Shown: one piece after another, positions 26,231 through 35,451 of the stretch
How positions within the stretch are numbered: position 1 is the first letter of the stretch
How the letters are laid out: each line of letters opens with the position of its first letter
NCBI RefSeq assembly: GCF_007421925.1
Contig: NZ_QMDX01000001.1
Location: 20,533 to 84,532, forward strand
Origin: Haloglomus irregulare
GTDB taxonomy: Archaea; Halobacteriota; Halobacteria; Halobacteriales; Haloarculaceae
Direction of reading: 5' to 3'
Length of the DNA: 64,000 bases
The notes under the pieces: generated by a model
Told to the model about the DNA's origin: nothing
The model's database searches: none
What the model saw: only the letters and a program-made list of their open reading frames with translations
Made by a program: the position numbers and the translations under genes

Positions 26231-28084
26231 ATGTACGAACACGACGTCATCGTGGTCGGCGCCGGCGGCGCCGGCCTCCGAGCGGCCATCGCAGCACACG
26301 AGGAGGGCGCCGACGTGGCGCTCGTCTCGAAGCTCCATCCCGTTCGCTCCCACACGGGCGCGGCCGAGGGCGGCATCAACGCCGCGCTGCGGGACGGCGA
26401 CGACTGGACCGACCACGCATACGACACGATGAAGGGCTCGGACTACCTGGGGGACGCCCCGGCCATCGAGACCCTCTGTGAGACCTCCCCCGAGGAGGTC
26501 ATTCAGCTCGAGCACTGGGGGATGCCCTTCAGCCGCGAGGACGACGGGCGCGTCTCCCAGCGGCCCTTCGGCGGCCTGAGCTTCCCACGGACCACCTACG
26601 CCGGCGCCGAGACTGGCCACCACCTGCTCCACACCATGTACGAGCAGGTCGTCAAACGGGGCATCAAGGTGTACGACGAGTTCTACGTGATGGACCTCGC
26701 CGTCACCGACGAGCCGGACCCCGAGGACCGGGAGTGTCACGGCTGCGTCGCCTACGACATCAAGAGCGGCGATGTCGTCGGCTTCGAGGCCACGAACGGC
26801 GTCGTTCTCGCGACCGGTGGCGACGGACAGGCGTTCGACCACACCACCAACGCAGTCGCCAACACCGGCGACGGCCCCGCGATGGCCTACCGCGCGGGCG
26901 CCCCGGTCGAGGACATGGAGTTCGTCCAGTTCCACCCGACCACGCTCCCCTCCACGGGGGTGCTCATCTCCGAGGGGGTTCGTGGCGAGGGGGGCATCCT
27001 CTACAACGCCGAGGGCGAGCGGTTCATGTTCGAGGGCGGGTACGCCAACAACGCCGGCGAGCTCGCCTCGCGTGACGTCGTCTCCCGCGCCGAGCTGACG
27101 GAGGTCAACGAGGGGCGCGGCGTCGAGGACGAGTACGTCTACCTCGACATGCGCCACCTCGGCGAGGAGCGCATCACCGACCGCCTGGAGAACATCCTCC
27201 ACCTCGCGGAGGACTTCGAGGGCGTCGACGGGCTCACCGAGCCGATGCCGGTCAAGCCCGGGCAGCACTACCATATGGGCGGCATCGAGACGAACGAGCA
27301 CGGCGAGACCTGCGTCTCCGGGCTCTACGCCGCCGGGGAATGTGCCTGCGTCTCCGTCCACGGCTCCAACCGCCTGGGCGGGAACGCGCTGCCCGAGCTC
27401 ATCGTCTTCGGCGCCCGCGCCGGCTACCACGCCGCCGGGCGTGACTACGGCGAGGCGCTCGTCGAGACCGGTCCCTCCGTGGCCATCGAGCACGAGGACG
27501 ACCTCGGCGCCCCGGTCGAGCCGGGCGCGCTGGGGCCTGCGGACGAGGACGTGGCGGCCGACGGCGGGGAGGCGGCCCCGGACGGCGGGGAGCTGCTCAA
27601 CCCGTCCGCGACCGTCGAGCGGACCGCCGAGCGCTGTCGCCAGCGCGTCGAGGAGCTGAAGAGCCGCGAGGGTCGCAACCACGCCGAGATCCGGCAGAAG
27701 CTCCAGAAGGCCATGACCCGCTGGGTCAACGTCTTCCGCGAGGAGGAGGGTCTGAAGAAGGCCCTGGAGGTCATCAAGGAGTGCCGCGAGGAGTACCGGA
27801 ACGTCGCCGTCTCCGACCCCTCCAGCACCTACAACACGGACCTCATCCACACCATCGAGACGCGGAACCTCATCGACGTGGCCGAGACCATGACCCTCAG
27901 CGCGCTCGCCCGCAACGAGTTCCGCGGCGCCCACTGGCGCAAGGAGCACCAGAAGCGCAAGGACGACGAGTGGCTCAAGCACACGATGGTCCAGTGGTCG
28001 GACGGCAGCCCCGAGATCTACTACACGGACGTCATCCTCGAGGGCGCCGAGAAGGCCTACGAGCCGAAGGTCCGCTCCTACTGA
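26231..28084 (+). CDS. sdhA: Succinate dehydrogenase flavoprotein subunit
   Basis: 617 residues. The N-terminal VVGAGGAGLRAAIAAHEEG binds FAD; HTGAAEGGINAAL contains the His that binds FAD covalently in this family. Active-site segments include FHPTTLPSTGVLISEGVRGEGG and HYHMGGIETN, and GECACVSVHGSNRLGGNAL near residue 375. An acidic insert (about residues 420-455) separates the last helical domain. Oxidises succinate to fumarate in the TCA cycle. Confidence 0.95.
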   Translation: MYEHDVIVVGAGGAGLRAAIAAHEEGADVALVSKLHPVRSHTGAAEGGINAALRDGDDWTDHAYDTMKGSDYLGDAPAIETLCETSPEEVIQLEHWGMPFSREDDGRVSQRPFGGLSFPRTTYAGAETGHHLLHTMYEQVVKRGIKVYDEFYVMDLAVTDEPDPEDRECHGCVAYDIKSGDVVGFEATNGVVLATGGDGQAFDHTTNAVANTGDGPAMAYRAGAPVEDMEFVQFHPTTLPSTGVLISEGVRGEGGILYNAEGERFMFEGGYANNAGELASRDVVSRAELTEVNEGRGVEDEYVYLDMRHLGEERITDRLENILHLAEDFEGVDGLTEPMPVKPGQHYHMGGIETNEHGETCVSGLYAAGECACVSVHGSNRLGGNALPELIVFGARAGYHAAGRDYGEALVETGPSVAIEHEDDLGAPVEPGALGPADEDVAADGGEAAPDGGELLNPSATVERTAERCRQRVEELKSREGRNHAEIRQKLQKAMTRWVNVFREEEGLKKALEVIKECREEYRNVAVSDPSSTYNTDLIHTIETRNLIDVAETMTLSALARNEFRGAHWRKEHQKRKDDEWLKHTMVQWSDGSPEIYYTDVILEGAEKAYEPKVRSY

Positions 28085-28400
28085 GAGCGCCCCGGTAGTT
28101 CGTCCCCCTCTCGGTTTCTCCTCGCCTCCCCCGGAATATAGCCGCGTCTCACGTCCGAACTGTGCGCACGGATAGCACGAGAACGAGGCAGGGGGCCGCC
28201 AGCACTGAGGTTCAACTGCGATGCCGCGGGCACCCGGTCGTGTGACCTGACACGTCGTCGCCGGACCGCCGACCCGGCCGGGCGGCACGCCACCGTCCGA
28301 TCGGTTCCGCGAGCGCGGTGCCACGGTCCGGTGCCGGGAGCGGCCCCGCCCGCTCGCCAGCCTGCGCCGTGGCCGACGGGGCCGCCGTGACCAGCCGCGC
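28085..28400. other. Gene-free GC-rich spacer after sdhA
   Basis: About 316 nt with no ORF of haloarchaeal codon character. I see no tRNA cloverleaf, SRP RNA or RNase P RNA motif and no perfect hairpin longer than about 7 bp. It may be a long 3' UTR or a lost gene. Confidence 0.4.
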
Positions 28401-28410
28401 CGTGGGCGCA

Positions 28411-28420
28411 TTTTAAATAT
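28411..28420 (+). promoter_or_regulatory. TATA box of DUF655 gene
   Basis: TTTTAAATAT stands out in GC-rich surroundings and is centred 28 nt before the ATG at 28443. Confidence 0.65.
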
Positions 28421-28442
28421 CGCCTCCCGTTAGCTTCGGGGT

Positions 28443-29033
28443 ATGACTGACGCCGGCGACGAGACGGGTGGGTCCGGCGACTCGGACGCCCCGCGCGAGG
28501 CGGTGGTGCTCGACTACCTGCCGACCGGGGTCCCGGACGAGCAGCGCACGACGACTCCGGTCGCCTACGCGCTGGGACTCGAGGACTTCCGGTGCTATCT
28601 GGTCCGGTTCGAGGCCGACACGGACATGGACGTCGGCGACCGCGTCGATATCGACCCGCGCGGGGAGGCGGTGAGTCGGGTCCAGCGGATCGACCACGAC
28701 GACCTCCCCGGGGCCGCACAGTCGGAACTGGAGTACGGGGTGGGCGATATCGTCGACAGCGAGGAGCGGCGGTTCGTCGACTTCTTCAACGACGCCCAGG
28801 CCATCACGACCCGGCTCCACGCGCTGAATCTGCTCCCCGGCATCGGCAAGAAGCTCCGGAACAACGTCCTCGACCAGCGCAAGCGCCAGCCGTTCGAGTC
28901 GTTCGACGACCTGACGGACCGCGTCTCCGGTCTCCACGACCCGCGAGGGGCGCTCATCGACCGTATCGTCGAGGAGATCAGGGAGGAGGAGATGAAGTAC
29001 CGCATCTTCACGGCCCGGGACCCGGGCGAGTGA
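28443..29033 (+). CDS. DUF655 RNA-binding-type protein
   Basis: 196 residues of the archaeal DUF655 family, with an OB-like N-terminal part (VLDYLPTGVPDE, FRCYLVRFEAD) and a C-terminal helix-hairpin-helix LHALNLLPGIGKKLRNNVL with QPFESFDDLTDRV. The fold suggests nucleic acid binding. In archaea it is linked to ribosomal and rsmA genes, as here, so a role in rRNA processing or translation is likely but not proven. Confidence 0.87.
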   Translation: MTDAGDETGGSGDSDAPREAVVLDYLPTGVPDEQRTTTPVAYALGLEDFRCYLVRFEADTDMDVGDRVDIDPRGEAVSRVQRIDHDDLPGAAQSELEYGVGDIVDSEERRFVDFFNDAQAITTRLHALNLLPGIGKKLRNNVLDQRKRQPFESFDDLTDRVSGLHDPRGALIDRIVEEIREEEMKYRIFTARDPGE

Positions 29034-29100
29034 GCGGGTCGTCCGCCGGAGCGGGGCGCCAACGCTTTATCACCACAGCGTCGACCATGAGATAGAACGT

Positions 29101-29940
29101 ATGACACGACGGGACCCGGACGCCCTCCGCCGTCGGGCCGGGGTCCGCGGCGACCCAGGGCGCGACCAGCATTTCCTCGTCGATGACCGGGTACTGAACC
29201 GTCTCCCCGGCTACCTCCCCACCGACGCCGCCGACCACGTACTGGAGATCGGCGGCGGGACCGGCGGGCTGACCGACCGCCTCCTCACGGATACGGACGG
29301 GCACGTCACCGTCATCGAACGTGACCCGGACCTCGCGGGGTTCCTCCGCGAGGAGTTCGCCGCGGCCATCGAGACTGGACGTCTCGAGGTCATCGAGGGT
29401 GACGCGCTGGAGTGCGACCTCCCGGGGTTCACCGGGTCCGTCTCGAACCTCCCGTACGGGGCGTCCAGCGAGTTCTGTTTCCGGCTCCTGCCGCGTGGGG
29501 TGCCGCTGGTCCTGATGCTCCAGCGGGAGTTCGCCGAGCGGATGGCCGCCGACCCGGGTACGGACGACTACGGCCGCCTCTCGGTCACTGCCGGCCACTA
29601 CGCCGATGTGGAGGTGGTCGAGACGGTCCCGCCGGCCGCGTTCGACCCGGAGCCCGCCGTCCAGAGCGCGGTGGTCCGGTGCCTGCCACGGGCACCCTCG
29701 TACGAGGTCGACGAGGCGGTGTTCATGGCCCTCGTCCGGGGCGTGTTCACGCAGCGCCGGAAGACGATGCGCAACGCCGTCCGGAACACCGTCCACATCA
29801 GCGGCATCGCCGACGCGGACGCCGTGGTCGACGCGGCCGACGAGGAGCTGATGGGGCGGCGTGCCGGCGACGTGAGGCCCGCCGAGTTCGCCGAACTCGC
29901 CCGGCTCGCGACCGAAACGACGGAGGTGACCCCGCCGTGA
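29101..29940 (+). CDS. rsmA: 16S rRNA dimethyladenosine transferase KsgA/Dim1
   Basis: 279 residues. It dimethylates two adjacent adenines near the 3' end of 16S rRNA. SAM motif I is LEIGGGTGGLT, the catalytic motif is NLPYG (SNLPYGASSEF), and QHFLVDDRVLNRL is the usual N-terminal signature. A TATA-like CTTTATC near 29068 gives it its own promoter. It overlaps the following channel gene by 4 nt. Confidence 0.93.
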   Translation: MTRRDPDALRRRAGVRGDPGRDQHFLVDDRVLNRLPGYLPTDAADHVLEIGGGTGGLTDRLLTDTDGHVTVIERDPDLAGFLREEFAAAIETGRLEVIEGDALECDLPGFTGSVSNLPYGASSEFCFRLLPRGVPLVLMLQREFAERMAADPGTDDYGRLSVTAGHYADVEVVETVPPAAFDPEPAVQSAVVRCLPRAPSYEVDEAVFMALVRGVFTQRRKTMRNAVRNTVHISGIADADAVVDAADEELMGRRAGDVRPAEFAELARLATETTEVTPP

Positions 29941-31304
29941 CCGGGGCGCCGGCCGCGGCGTGGCTGCTCCAGACGGAGCCCGTGCTGAACCCGTGGACCT
30001 GGACGCTCACGCGGACGGAGCAGTATCTCATCAGCATCGGGCTGTTCGCGCTCTTCGCCGTCGTGGCGGGGGTCGTCTACGCGCTCGGGCGCCCGCTCAA
30101 GCGGCGCGTCGGGGACGACGAGGCGGTCGAGGCCATCCAGTCGCTGCTGCTCACGCTGATGGGGCTGGCCATCACATTCGGTATCGTCGTGGTCTGGCGG
30201 CTCCGGGCCGAGCTGTCGGAGGCGTTCACCTTCATCAGGGTCGGGCCGACGGACGGCGTCCGGGTGCTCGTGTTGGCGGCGGTGTTCGGGACGGCGTTCA
30301 CCGTCACCCGCATCACGAAGCGGGTGATACGCCGGGGGTCCGAGGCCGACGCCATCACGGCCCATCAGAAGGAAGTGGCCCACCATATCGTCCAGTTCCT
30401 CGTGTTCGCGCCGGCGGGGCTGTTCTCGCTCGCCCTGTACGGGGTGAACCCACAGAGTCTGCTGCTGGGCGCGAGCGCGGCGGGGCTCATCGTCGGGCTC
30501 GCCGCCCGACAGACCCTGGGCGCCATCGTCACCGGGTTCGTGCTGCTCCTCTCGCGGCCGTTCGAGGTGAACGAGTGGGTCATCGTCGACGAGCAGGAGG
30601 GAATCGTCACGGATATCTCCATGTTCAATACGGAGATCCGGACCTTCGACAACGAGGTCGTCGTCATCCCGAACGACCGCATCACGGACGACGAGATCAT
30701 CAACCGCTCGCGGAACGGGAAGCTCCGTATCCAGGTCGACGTCGGCGTTGACTACGACGTGGAGGTCGCGAAGGCGATGGAGCTGGCCCGCGAGGCGATG
30801 TACGCGCTGGACGAGGTGCTCGGCGACCCGGCCCCGGACGTCGTCATCGACGAGTTCGGCACCTCATCGGTGGTGCTGACGCTGCGGTTCTGGATCCCGG
30901 ACCCGACGGTCGAGCGCAAGTGGGCCGCACAGAACGCCGTTATCGACGCCGTGAAGAGTGCCTTCGAGCGCGAGGCGGTGAAGATTCCCTTCCCGCAGCG
31001 CGAGCTGATGGCCCGCGAGGAGGCGGACGGCTTCCGCCTCGCCGGCGAGGGGCGTGGCGCCCGGGCCGCCGACAACGGGAACGACGACGTGGAGCGGGCC
31101 GTTCGCCGCGTCGACGGGGCGGAGGCGGACCGTGGCACGCCCGCGACGGCGGTGACGGACCCGACGGTCGCGATCGAGTCCGGCCAGACCGGGGACACAC
31201 AGCCCCGCAGTGTCGAGGGGGAGTACATCCCCGCGGTCGAGCGCGTCGAGTCGGCGTACGACCTCTCGGACCCGGTCGAACCGATGGACCACGACGATGA
31301 CTGA
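29937..31304 (+). CDS. MscS-family mechanosensitive channel
   Basis: 455 residues. Five N-terminal helices end in the pore-lining ASAAGLIVGLAARQTLGAIVTGFVLLLSRPFEV, the MscS TM3 pattern. The beta domain with VTDISMFNTEIRTFDNEVVVIPNDRI follows, then a cytoplasmic domain to about residue 350. The last 90 residues are a disordered acidic tail. Start is GTG overlapping rsmA. It protects against hypo-osmotic shock. Confidence 0.9.
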   Translation: MTGAPAAAWLLQTEPVLNPWTWTLTRTEQYLISIGLFALFAVVAGVVYALGRPLKRRVGDDEAVEAIQSLLLTLMGLAITFGIVVVWRLRAELSEAFTFIRVGPTDGVRVLVLAAVFGTAFTVTRITKRVIRRGSEADAITAHQKEVAHHIVQFLVFAPAGLFSLALYGVNPQSLLLGASAAGLIVGLAARQTLGAIVTGFVLLLSRPFEVNEWVIVDEQEGIVTDISMFNTEIRTFDNEVVVIPNDRITDDEIINRSRNGKLRIQVDVGVDYDVEVAKAMELAREAMYALDEVLGDPAPDVVIDEFGTSSVVLTLRFWIPDPTVERKWAAQNAVIDAVKSAFEREAVKIPFPQRELMAREEADGFRLAGEGRGARAADNGNDDVERAVRRVDGAEADRGTPATAVTDPTVAIESGQTGDTQPRSVEGEYIPAVERVESAYDLSDPVEPMDHDDD

Positions 31305-31905
31305 CCGCGACCGACCGCGGCTGGCCGACCTCCGGGGCGAGCCGAACGTCTATCGCGCGGCGGAGGACTCGCAGCTGCTCGCCACGACCGCCGTGAGCCG
31401 CGTCGGCCGGGGCGACCGCGTGCTCGACCTGGGGACCGGCTCCGGCCACGTCGGCCGCGCGGTCGACGAGGCCTGTGGCGCCCGCGTGGTCGCCTCGGAC
31501 CTGAACCCACACGCCTGTCGCCGGGCCCGCGATGCGGGGCTGGAGGCCGTCCGGGCGGACATGGTCGCGCCGTTCCGGGGCGGGAGCTTCGACTGGGTCC
31601 TGTTCAACCCGCCGTACCTCCCCACGCCCGAGGATCAGGAGTGGGACGACTGGATGGAGCGGGCGCTATCAGGCGGTGCGGACGGCCGTGCCGTCGTGGA
31701 CCCGTTCCTGGCGTCGGTCCGGCGCGTCCTGGCCCCCGGCGGCCGGGCGCTGCTGCTCGTCTCCTCGCTCACCGGGCTGGACACGGTCCGGGACACGGCC
31801 CGCGCGGCGGGGCTCGTCACGGAGGAGGCCGCCGACGAGAGCTACCCCTCGGAGCGACTGGTCGTCCTGGAGCTGGTCCCGACGGGCGGGCGAGGCCCGC
31901 GTTGA
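31297..31905 (+). CDS. HemK/Mtq2-type protein methyltransferase
   Basis: 202 residues with SAM motif LDLGTGSGHVG and NPPY (FNPPYLPTPED), the glutamine-methylating signature. The short form without an N-terminal domain matches the archaeal/eukaryotic HemK2/Mtq2 group that methylates the GGQ glutamine of the release factor. Overlaps the channel gene by 8 nt and closes the operon from DUF655. Confidence 0.88.
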   Translation: MTDRDRPRLADLRGEPNVYRAAEDSQLLATTAVSRVGRGDRVLDLGTGSGHVGRAVDEACGARVVASDLNPHACRRARDAGLEAVRADMVAPFRGGSFDWVLFNPPYLPTPEDQEWDDWMERALSGGADGRAVVDPFLASVRRVLAPGGRALLLVSSLTGLDTVRDTARAAGLVTEEAADESYPSERLVVLELVPTGGRGPR

Positions 31906-31968
31906 ATTACCGTTGGGCATCAGGACGATTAGCAAATATTATTCCGAGTGGTCACGTAACGCCGACTG

Positions 31969-32979
31969 ATGACCGAACTCGTCGCGACGACACCGGGACT
32001 CCTGCCGCTGCCCGACTGGGCGAAGGGGGAGCTCTCGGACCTGAAGGGACACCAGAAGTCCGACCTCATCGACGGGACGGAGGGTGAGGCGGTGACGGAG
32101 GCGTACGACCGCGTCCGCGCGGAGGAACTCGACTGGCAGACCGAGGCCGGCCTCGACCGCGTGGTCGGGGGGCAGGCCCGCTGGGACGACAACATCGCCC
32201 ACCCGCTGTCCATGGCCGACGCCGTCGACACCCGTGGCATCGTCCGCTACTACGACAACAACAACTTCTACCGCGAGCCGGTGGTCGTCGGGGAACTGAC
32301 CGCGACCGGCGACGTGGCCGCCGAACTCGACGCCACGGCCGAGGCGCTCGACGACGGGGCCGGCGACCTGCAGGCCGTCCTCCCGGGGCCGTACTCGCTG
32401 GCCGACCTCGCGACCGACGAGCAGTACGGCGACGAGGCGGCGTTCCTCGACGCCGTCGCCGACTTCCTCGTCGACGAGGTCGAGCAGTTCCCCGACGTGG
32501 CGACCCTGTTCCTGCTGGAGCCATCGCTGGTCGAGAACCCGCCCGAGGCGGGCATCGACGAGCGCGCGGGCGCGGCCATCGACCGGGTCGCGACCGCAAC
32601 CGAGGCCGACGTCGTCTGCCACACCTACTGGGGCGCCGTTCCGGAGAAGCCGTACGCGCACCTGATGGACGCCGACCTCGACGCGGTCGGGTTCGACTTC
32701 GTCAGCGACCACGAGGCCAACCTGTACAACATCACGGAGTACGGCACTACCGACGACATCGCGCTGGGGCTGGTCGACGGCCAGAACACCCGCGTCGAGG
32801 GCGTCGAAACCGTCCGGGAGCGCGTGGAGTGGGTCGGGGAGCAGATTCCCGCCCAGTCGTTCGACACGACGTATCTGACCGCGAACACGGAGCTGTTCTA
32901 CCTGCCCGTGAACCGGGCCCGCGAGAAGCTGGCCGTGCTCGCGCGTGCCGCCGCAGGCGAGGAGGAGGTGACGGCATGA
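31969..32979 (+). CDS. MetE-family methionine synthase-related protein, first of pair
   Basis: 336 residues with the MetE/UROD-like barrel. It aligns with the cobalamin-independent methionine synthase family but looks divergent: VGGQARWDDNIAHPLSM and VLPGPYSLADLAT are visible, while the family's Zn-binding Cys pair is weak (VVCHTYWG supplies one Cys and His). AAATATT near 31937 is the promoter. It is followed by the core MetE with a 4-nt overlap. It may be the partner that binds the methyl donor or is an inactive paralogue; which one is inference. Confidence 0.8.
   Translation: MTELVATTPGLLPLPDWAKGELSDLKGHQKSDLIDGTEGEAVTEAYDRVRAEELDWQTEAGLDRVVGGQARWDDNIAHPLSMADAVDTRGIVRYYDNNNFYREPVVVGELTATGDVAAELDATAEALDDGAGDLQAVLPGPYSLADLATDEQYGDEAAFLDAVADFLVDEVEQFPDVATLFLLEPSLVENPPEAGIDERAGAAIDRVATATEADVVCHTYWGAVPEKPYAHLMDADLDAVGFDFVSDHEANLYNITEYGTTDDIALGLVDGQNTRVEGVETVRERVEWVGEQIPAQSFDTTYLTANTELFYLPVNRAREKLAVLARAAAGEEEVTA
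32961..32970 (+). promoter_or_regulatory. Ribosome binding site of metE
   Basis: A GGAGGAGGTG run lies just upstream of the ATG at 32976 and matches the anti-SD of archaeal 16S rRNA. It fixes the start inside the end of the preceding gene. Confidence 0.6.
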
Positions 32980-34103
32980 CCGACGGCTGGCCCGAGGTCG
33001 GCGACGGCGGGACGCGCCGGACCGCCGCCGACGGCGGCGCCGACGTGCGCGAGCAGTTCCGCCCCGACGACCACTCCAACGACCACTTCCTCCTGACGAC
33101 GGTCGTGGGGTCGTACCCCAAGCCCAAGTGGCTCAACCGCGCGGAGGAGCTCGTCGAGGACGACGAGTACGACTTCGGCGAGGACCACCTGACGGAGGCT
33201 CACGACGACGCCGCCCGGCTCATCACCAGGGAGCACGAGCGCGCGGGGCTGGACGTCGTGGTCGACGGCGAGATGCGGCGCAACGAGATGGTGGAGTACT
33301 TCGCCCACCGCATCGACGGCTACGAGTTCAACGGCCCCGTCAAGGTCTGGGGCCACAACTACTTCGACAAGCCCTCCGTCGTGGACGAGGTTTCCTACGG
33401 CGAGCAGTGGCTGGTCGAGGAGTTCGAGTTCACCGACGGCGTCGCCTCGCACCCCGTGAAGGTGCCCATCACGGGGCCGTACACGCTCGCGAACTGGTCA
33501 TTCAACGAGCACTACGACGACGAGGAGACGCTGGCCTACGAGCTGGCCGACCTCGTCAACGAGGAGGTCGAGGCGCTGGTCGAGGCCGGCGCGCGCTACA
33601 TCCAGATCGACGAGCCCGCGCTCGCGACGACCCCCGACGACCACGCCATCGTCGGCGAGTGCCTCGAACGCATCGTCGAGGACGTGCCCGCGGACGTCCG
33701 GCTGGGCCTGCACGTCTGCTACGGCGACTACTCCCGCATCTACCCCGAGGTGCTCGACTTCCCCGTCCACGAGTTCGACCTCGAACTCGCCAACGGGGAG
33801 TACGAGCAGGTGCCGGTGTTCCAGGACCCCGAGTTCACCAAGGACCTCGCGCTCGGCGTCGTCGACGCCCACACCGCCGAGGTCGAACCGGTCGAGGTGA
33901 TCAAGGAGAACATCAAGAAGGGCTTCGAGATCGTCCCACCGGAACGGCTCACCATCTCGCCGGACTGCGGCCTGAAGCTCCTGCCGCGCGACGTCGCGTA
34001 CGGGAAGACGAGGAACATGGTCCAGGCCGTCCGCGAGGTGGAGGCGGAACTCGACGCCGGCGAGATCGACGTCGGGTTCGCGGCCGCGCCGGCCGACGAC
34101 TGA
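32976..34103 (+). CDS. metE: Methionine synthase (core MetE catalytic domain)
   Basis: 375 residues corresponding to the C-terminal catalytic half of MetE. It transfers a methyl group to homocysteine. LTTVVGSYPKPKWL, VDGEMRRNEMVEYF, ITGPYTLANWSF, YIQIDEPAL, GLHVCYGDYS (Zn-binding His and Cys) and SPDCGLKLLPRD (second Zn Cys) are all present. The N-terminal folate-binding half of long MetE is absent, so a different methyl donor is likely in this archaeal form. Co-transcribed with 31969. Confidence 0.9.
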   Translation: MTDGWPEVGDGGTRRTAADGGADVREQFRPDDHSNDHFLLTTVVGSYPKPKWLNRAEELVEDDEYDFGEDHLTEAHDDAARLITREHERAGLDVVVDGEMRRNEMVEYFAHRIDGYEFNGPVKVWGHNYFDKPSVVDEVSYGEQWLVEEFEFTDGVASHPVKVPITGPYTLANWSFNEHYDDEETLAYELADLVNEEVEALVEAGARYIQIDEPALATTPDDHAIVGECLERIVEDVPADVRLGLHVCYGDYSRIYPEVLDFPVHEFDLELANGEYEQVPVFQDPEFTKDLALGVVDAHTAEVEPVEVIKENIKKGFEIVPPERLTISPDCGLKLLPRDVAYGKTRNMVQAVREVEAELDAGEIDVGFAAAPADD

Positions 34104-34468
34104 CGAGAGCTTTCAGTCGAGCGTTTTGCCGCTCGGGTTTCCTCGCGCTCGCCACAGGCGAGCGCCGCGGGAACCGGCGGGCCGGCTCCGCCGGCCCGCT
34201 ATCCATTTCTCGGCGGAGCCGAGAAATCACTCGCAGCAAAAAGTTCAGAAAGAGGGCTCGTCCTCGGCTCGGGTTCGTCGGCCTTCGGCCGACTCACCAC
34301 TCGCCTCGGACGAGTGAAACCGCGCCTGCGGCGCGGTATGCAACTGCCCGAACCGCGATCGCTTCGCTCGCGTGGATGCCAATAATCCGTTAATATCTCC
34401 GATTTTCCGAATGGTGAGTGGCTAATTCTATTGTATGCCTGTTCTAGTAACCGCCTCGCACTGTTCGT
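34104..34468. repeat. Array of eight hairpins between convergent genes, AT-rich flank
   Basis: The 365-nt spacer between convergent metE and the dehydrogenase contains eight inverted repeats: 34118-34135, 34145-34165 (9-bp stem), 34177-34199 (10 bp), 34205-34227 (10 bp), 34277-34293 (7 bp), 34298-34316, 34319-34337 (8 bp) and 34354-34372. Five have 3-nt loops. From 34373 to 34440 composition turns AT-rich (CCAATAATCCGTTAATATC). No ORF is supported. It could be an RNA or a mobile palindromic repeat cluster. Confidence 0.75.
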
Positions 34469-35356
34469 TCATTCCCCGTCCACGGGCCGGACCGCCTCGT
34501 CGTCCTCCCAGACGTAGAAGCCCCGTCCGGACTTCCGGCCGAGGTGGCCCGCGCGGACCTTCCGGCGGAGGACCTCGGGCGGGCGGAACCGCTCGCCGAG
34601 ATCCTCGCGGAGGTGTTCGAGGATGTCCAGCCGGACGTCGAGCCCGACGACGTCCGAGAGCTGCAGCGGGCCCATCGGGTGCCGGTAGCCCAGTTCCATC
34701 GCGGCGTCGATGTCCGCCGTTTTGGCGGCCCCGGTCTCCAGCATCCGCATCGCCTCGGCGCCCAGCGTCACGCCCAGCCGTGAGGAGGCGAACCCGGGCG
34801 CGTCCCGGACGACCACCGCCTCCTTCCGCAGGGACTCGACGAAGCCGACGGCGTGCTCGCGGGCGCCCTCGGCCGTCTGCTCGGCGGTCACGACCTCGAC
34901 GAGCCCCATCACGTAGGCCGGGTTGAAGAAGTGGAGACCGCAGAACCGCCCGGGCTCGTCCAGCGACGCGGCGAGTTCGGTCACGGGGAGCGAGGAGGTG
35001 TTCGAGGTGAGCAAGGCATCCCCGTTCAGGACCGCCTCGGCCTCGCCCAGGACGCTCGTCTTCAGGTCCAGATCCTCGGGCACGGCCTCGATGACGACCG
35101 TCGCGTCGGCGCAGTCGCCCAGGTCGGTCGTGGTCCGGACGCGGTCGCGGGCGGCGTCGGCCGCGTCGGCGTCGAGCTTGCCGCGCTCGATGGCACCGGA
35201 GATGGTTCCGTCGACCGCGGCGGCGGCCTCGTCCAGTACCGACTCGTCCACGTCCCGCATCGTCACGTCGTGCCCGACGACGGCGGCCGCGTGGGCGATA
35301 CCACGTCCCATCGTGCCGGCGCCGAGGACCGCGACGCCTTCGGTGTCGTCCGTCAT
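34469..35356 (-). CDS. 3-hydroxyacyl-CoA dehydrogenase
   Basis: 295 residues. NAD-binding VLGAGTMGRGIAHAA near the start, SNTSSLPVTELA, the catalytic GLHFFNPAYVMGLVEVV with its His, and a C-terminal dimerisation domain (LGVTLGAEAMRMLETG, GYRHPMGPLQLSD). It oxidises 3-hydroxyacyl-CoA, for example 3-hydroxybutyryl-CoA. ATG 35356 fits GCTTAACC 29 nt upstream; a longer frame to 35419 is not needed. Confidence 0.92.
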   Translation of the reverse strand: MTDDTEGVAVLGAGTMGRGIAHAAAVVGHDVTMRDVDESVLDEAAAAVDGTISGAIERGKLDADAADAARDRVRTTTDLGDCADATVVIEAVPEDLDLKTSVLGEAEAVLNGDALLTSNTSSLPVTELAASLDEPGRFCGLHFFNPAYVMGLVEVVTAEQTAEGAREHAVGFVESLRKEAVVVRDAPGFASSRLGVTLGAEAMRMLETGAAKTADIDAAMELGYRHPMGPLQLSDVVGLDVRLDILEHLREDLGERFRPPEVLRRKVRAGHLGRKSGRGFYVWEDDEAVRPVDGE

Positions 35357-35451
35357 GTCCAGGGCCGCGGGCGGGGTCGGGTTAAGCGTTCGGCGACGGG
35401 AGCTCGCGACAGGGCGCACTCTTTTGTTCGATTGCGCCCAACCGGCGACCG

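Noticed and set aside
28085..28400. SRP RNA or RNase P RNA gene
   Set aside because: None of the conserved core motifs could be found on either strand.
26222..28411. 729-codon frame antisense to sdhA
   Set aside because: Lies over a textbook SdhA and has no homology features.
34104..34468. CRISPR array
   Set aside because: Hairpins differ in sequence and have no equal direct repeats or spacers.
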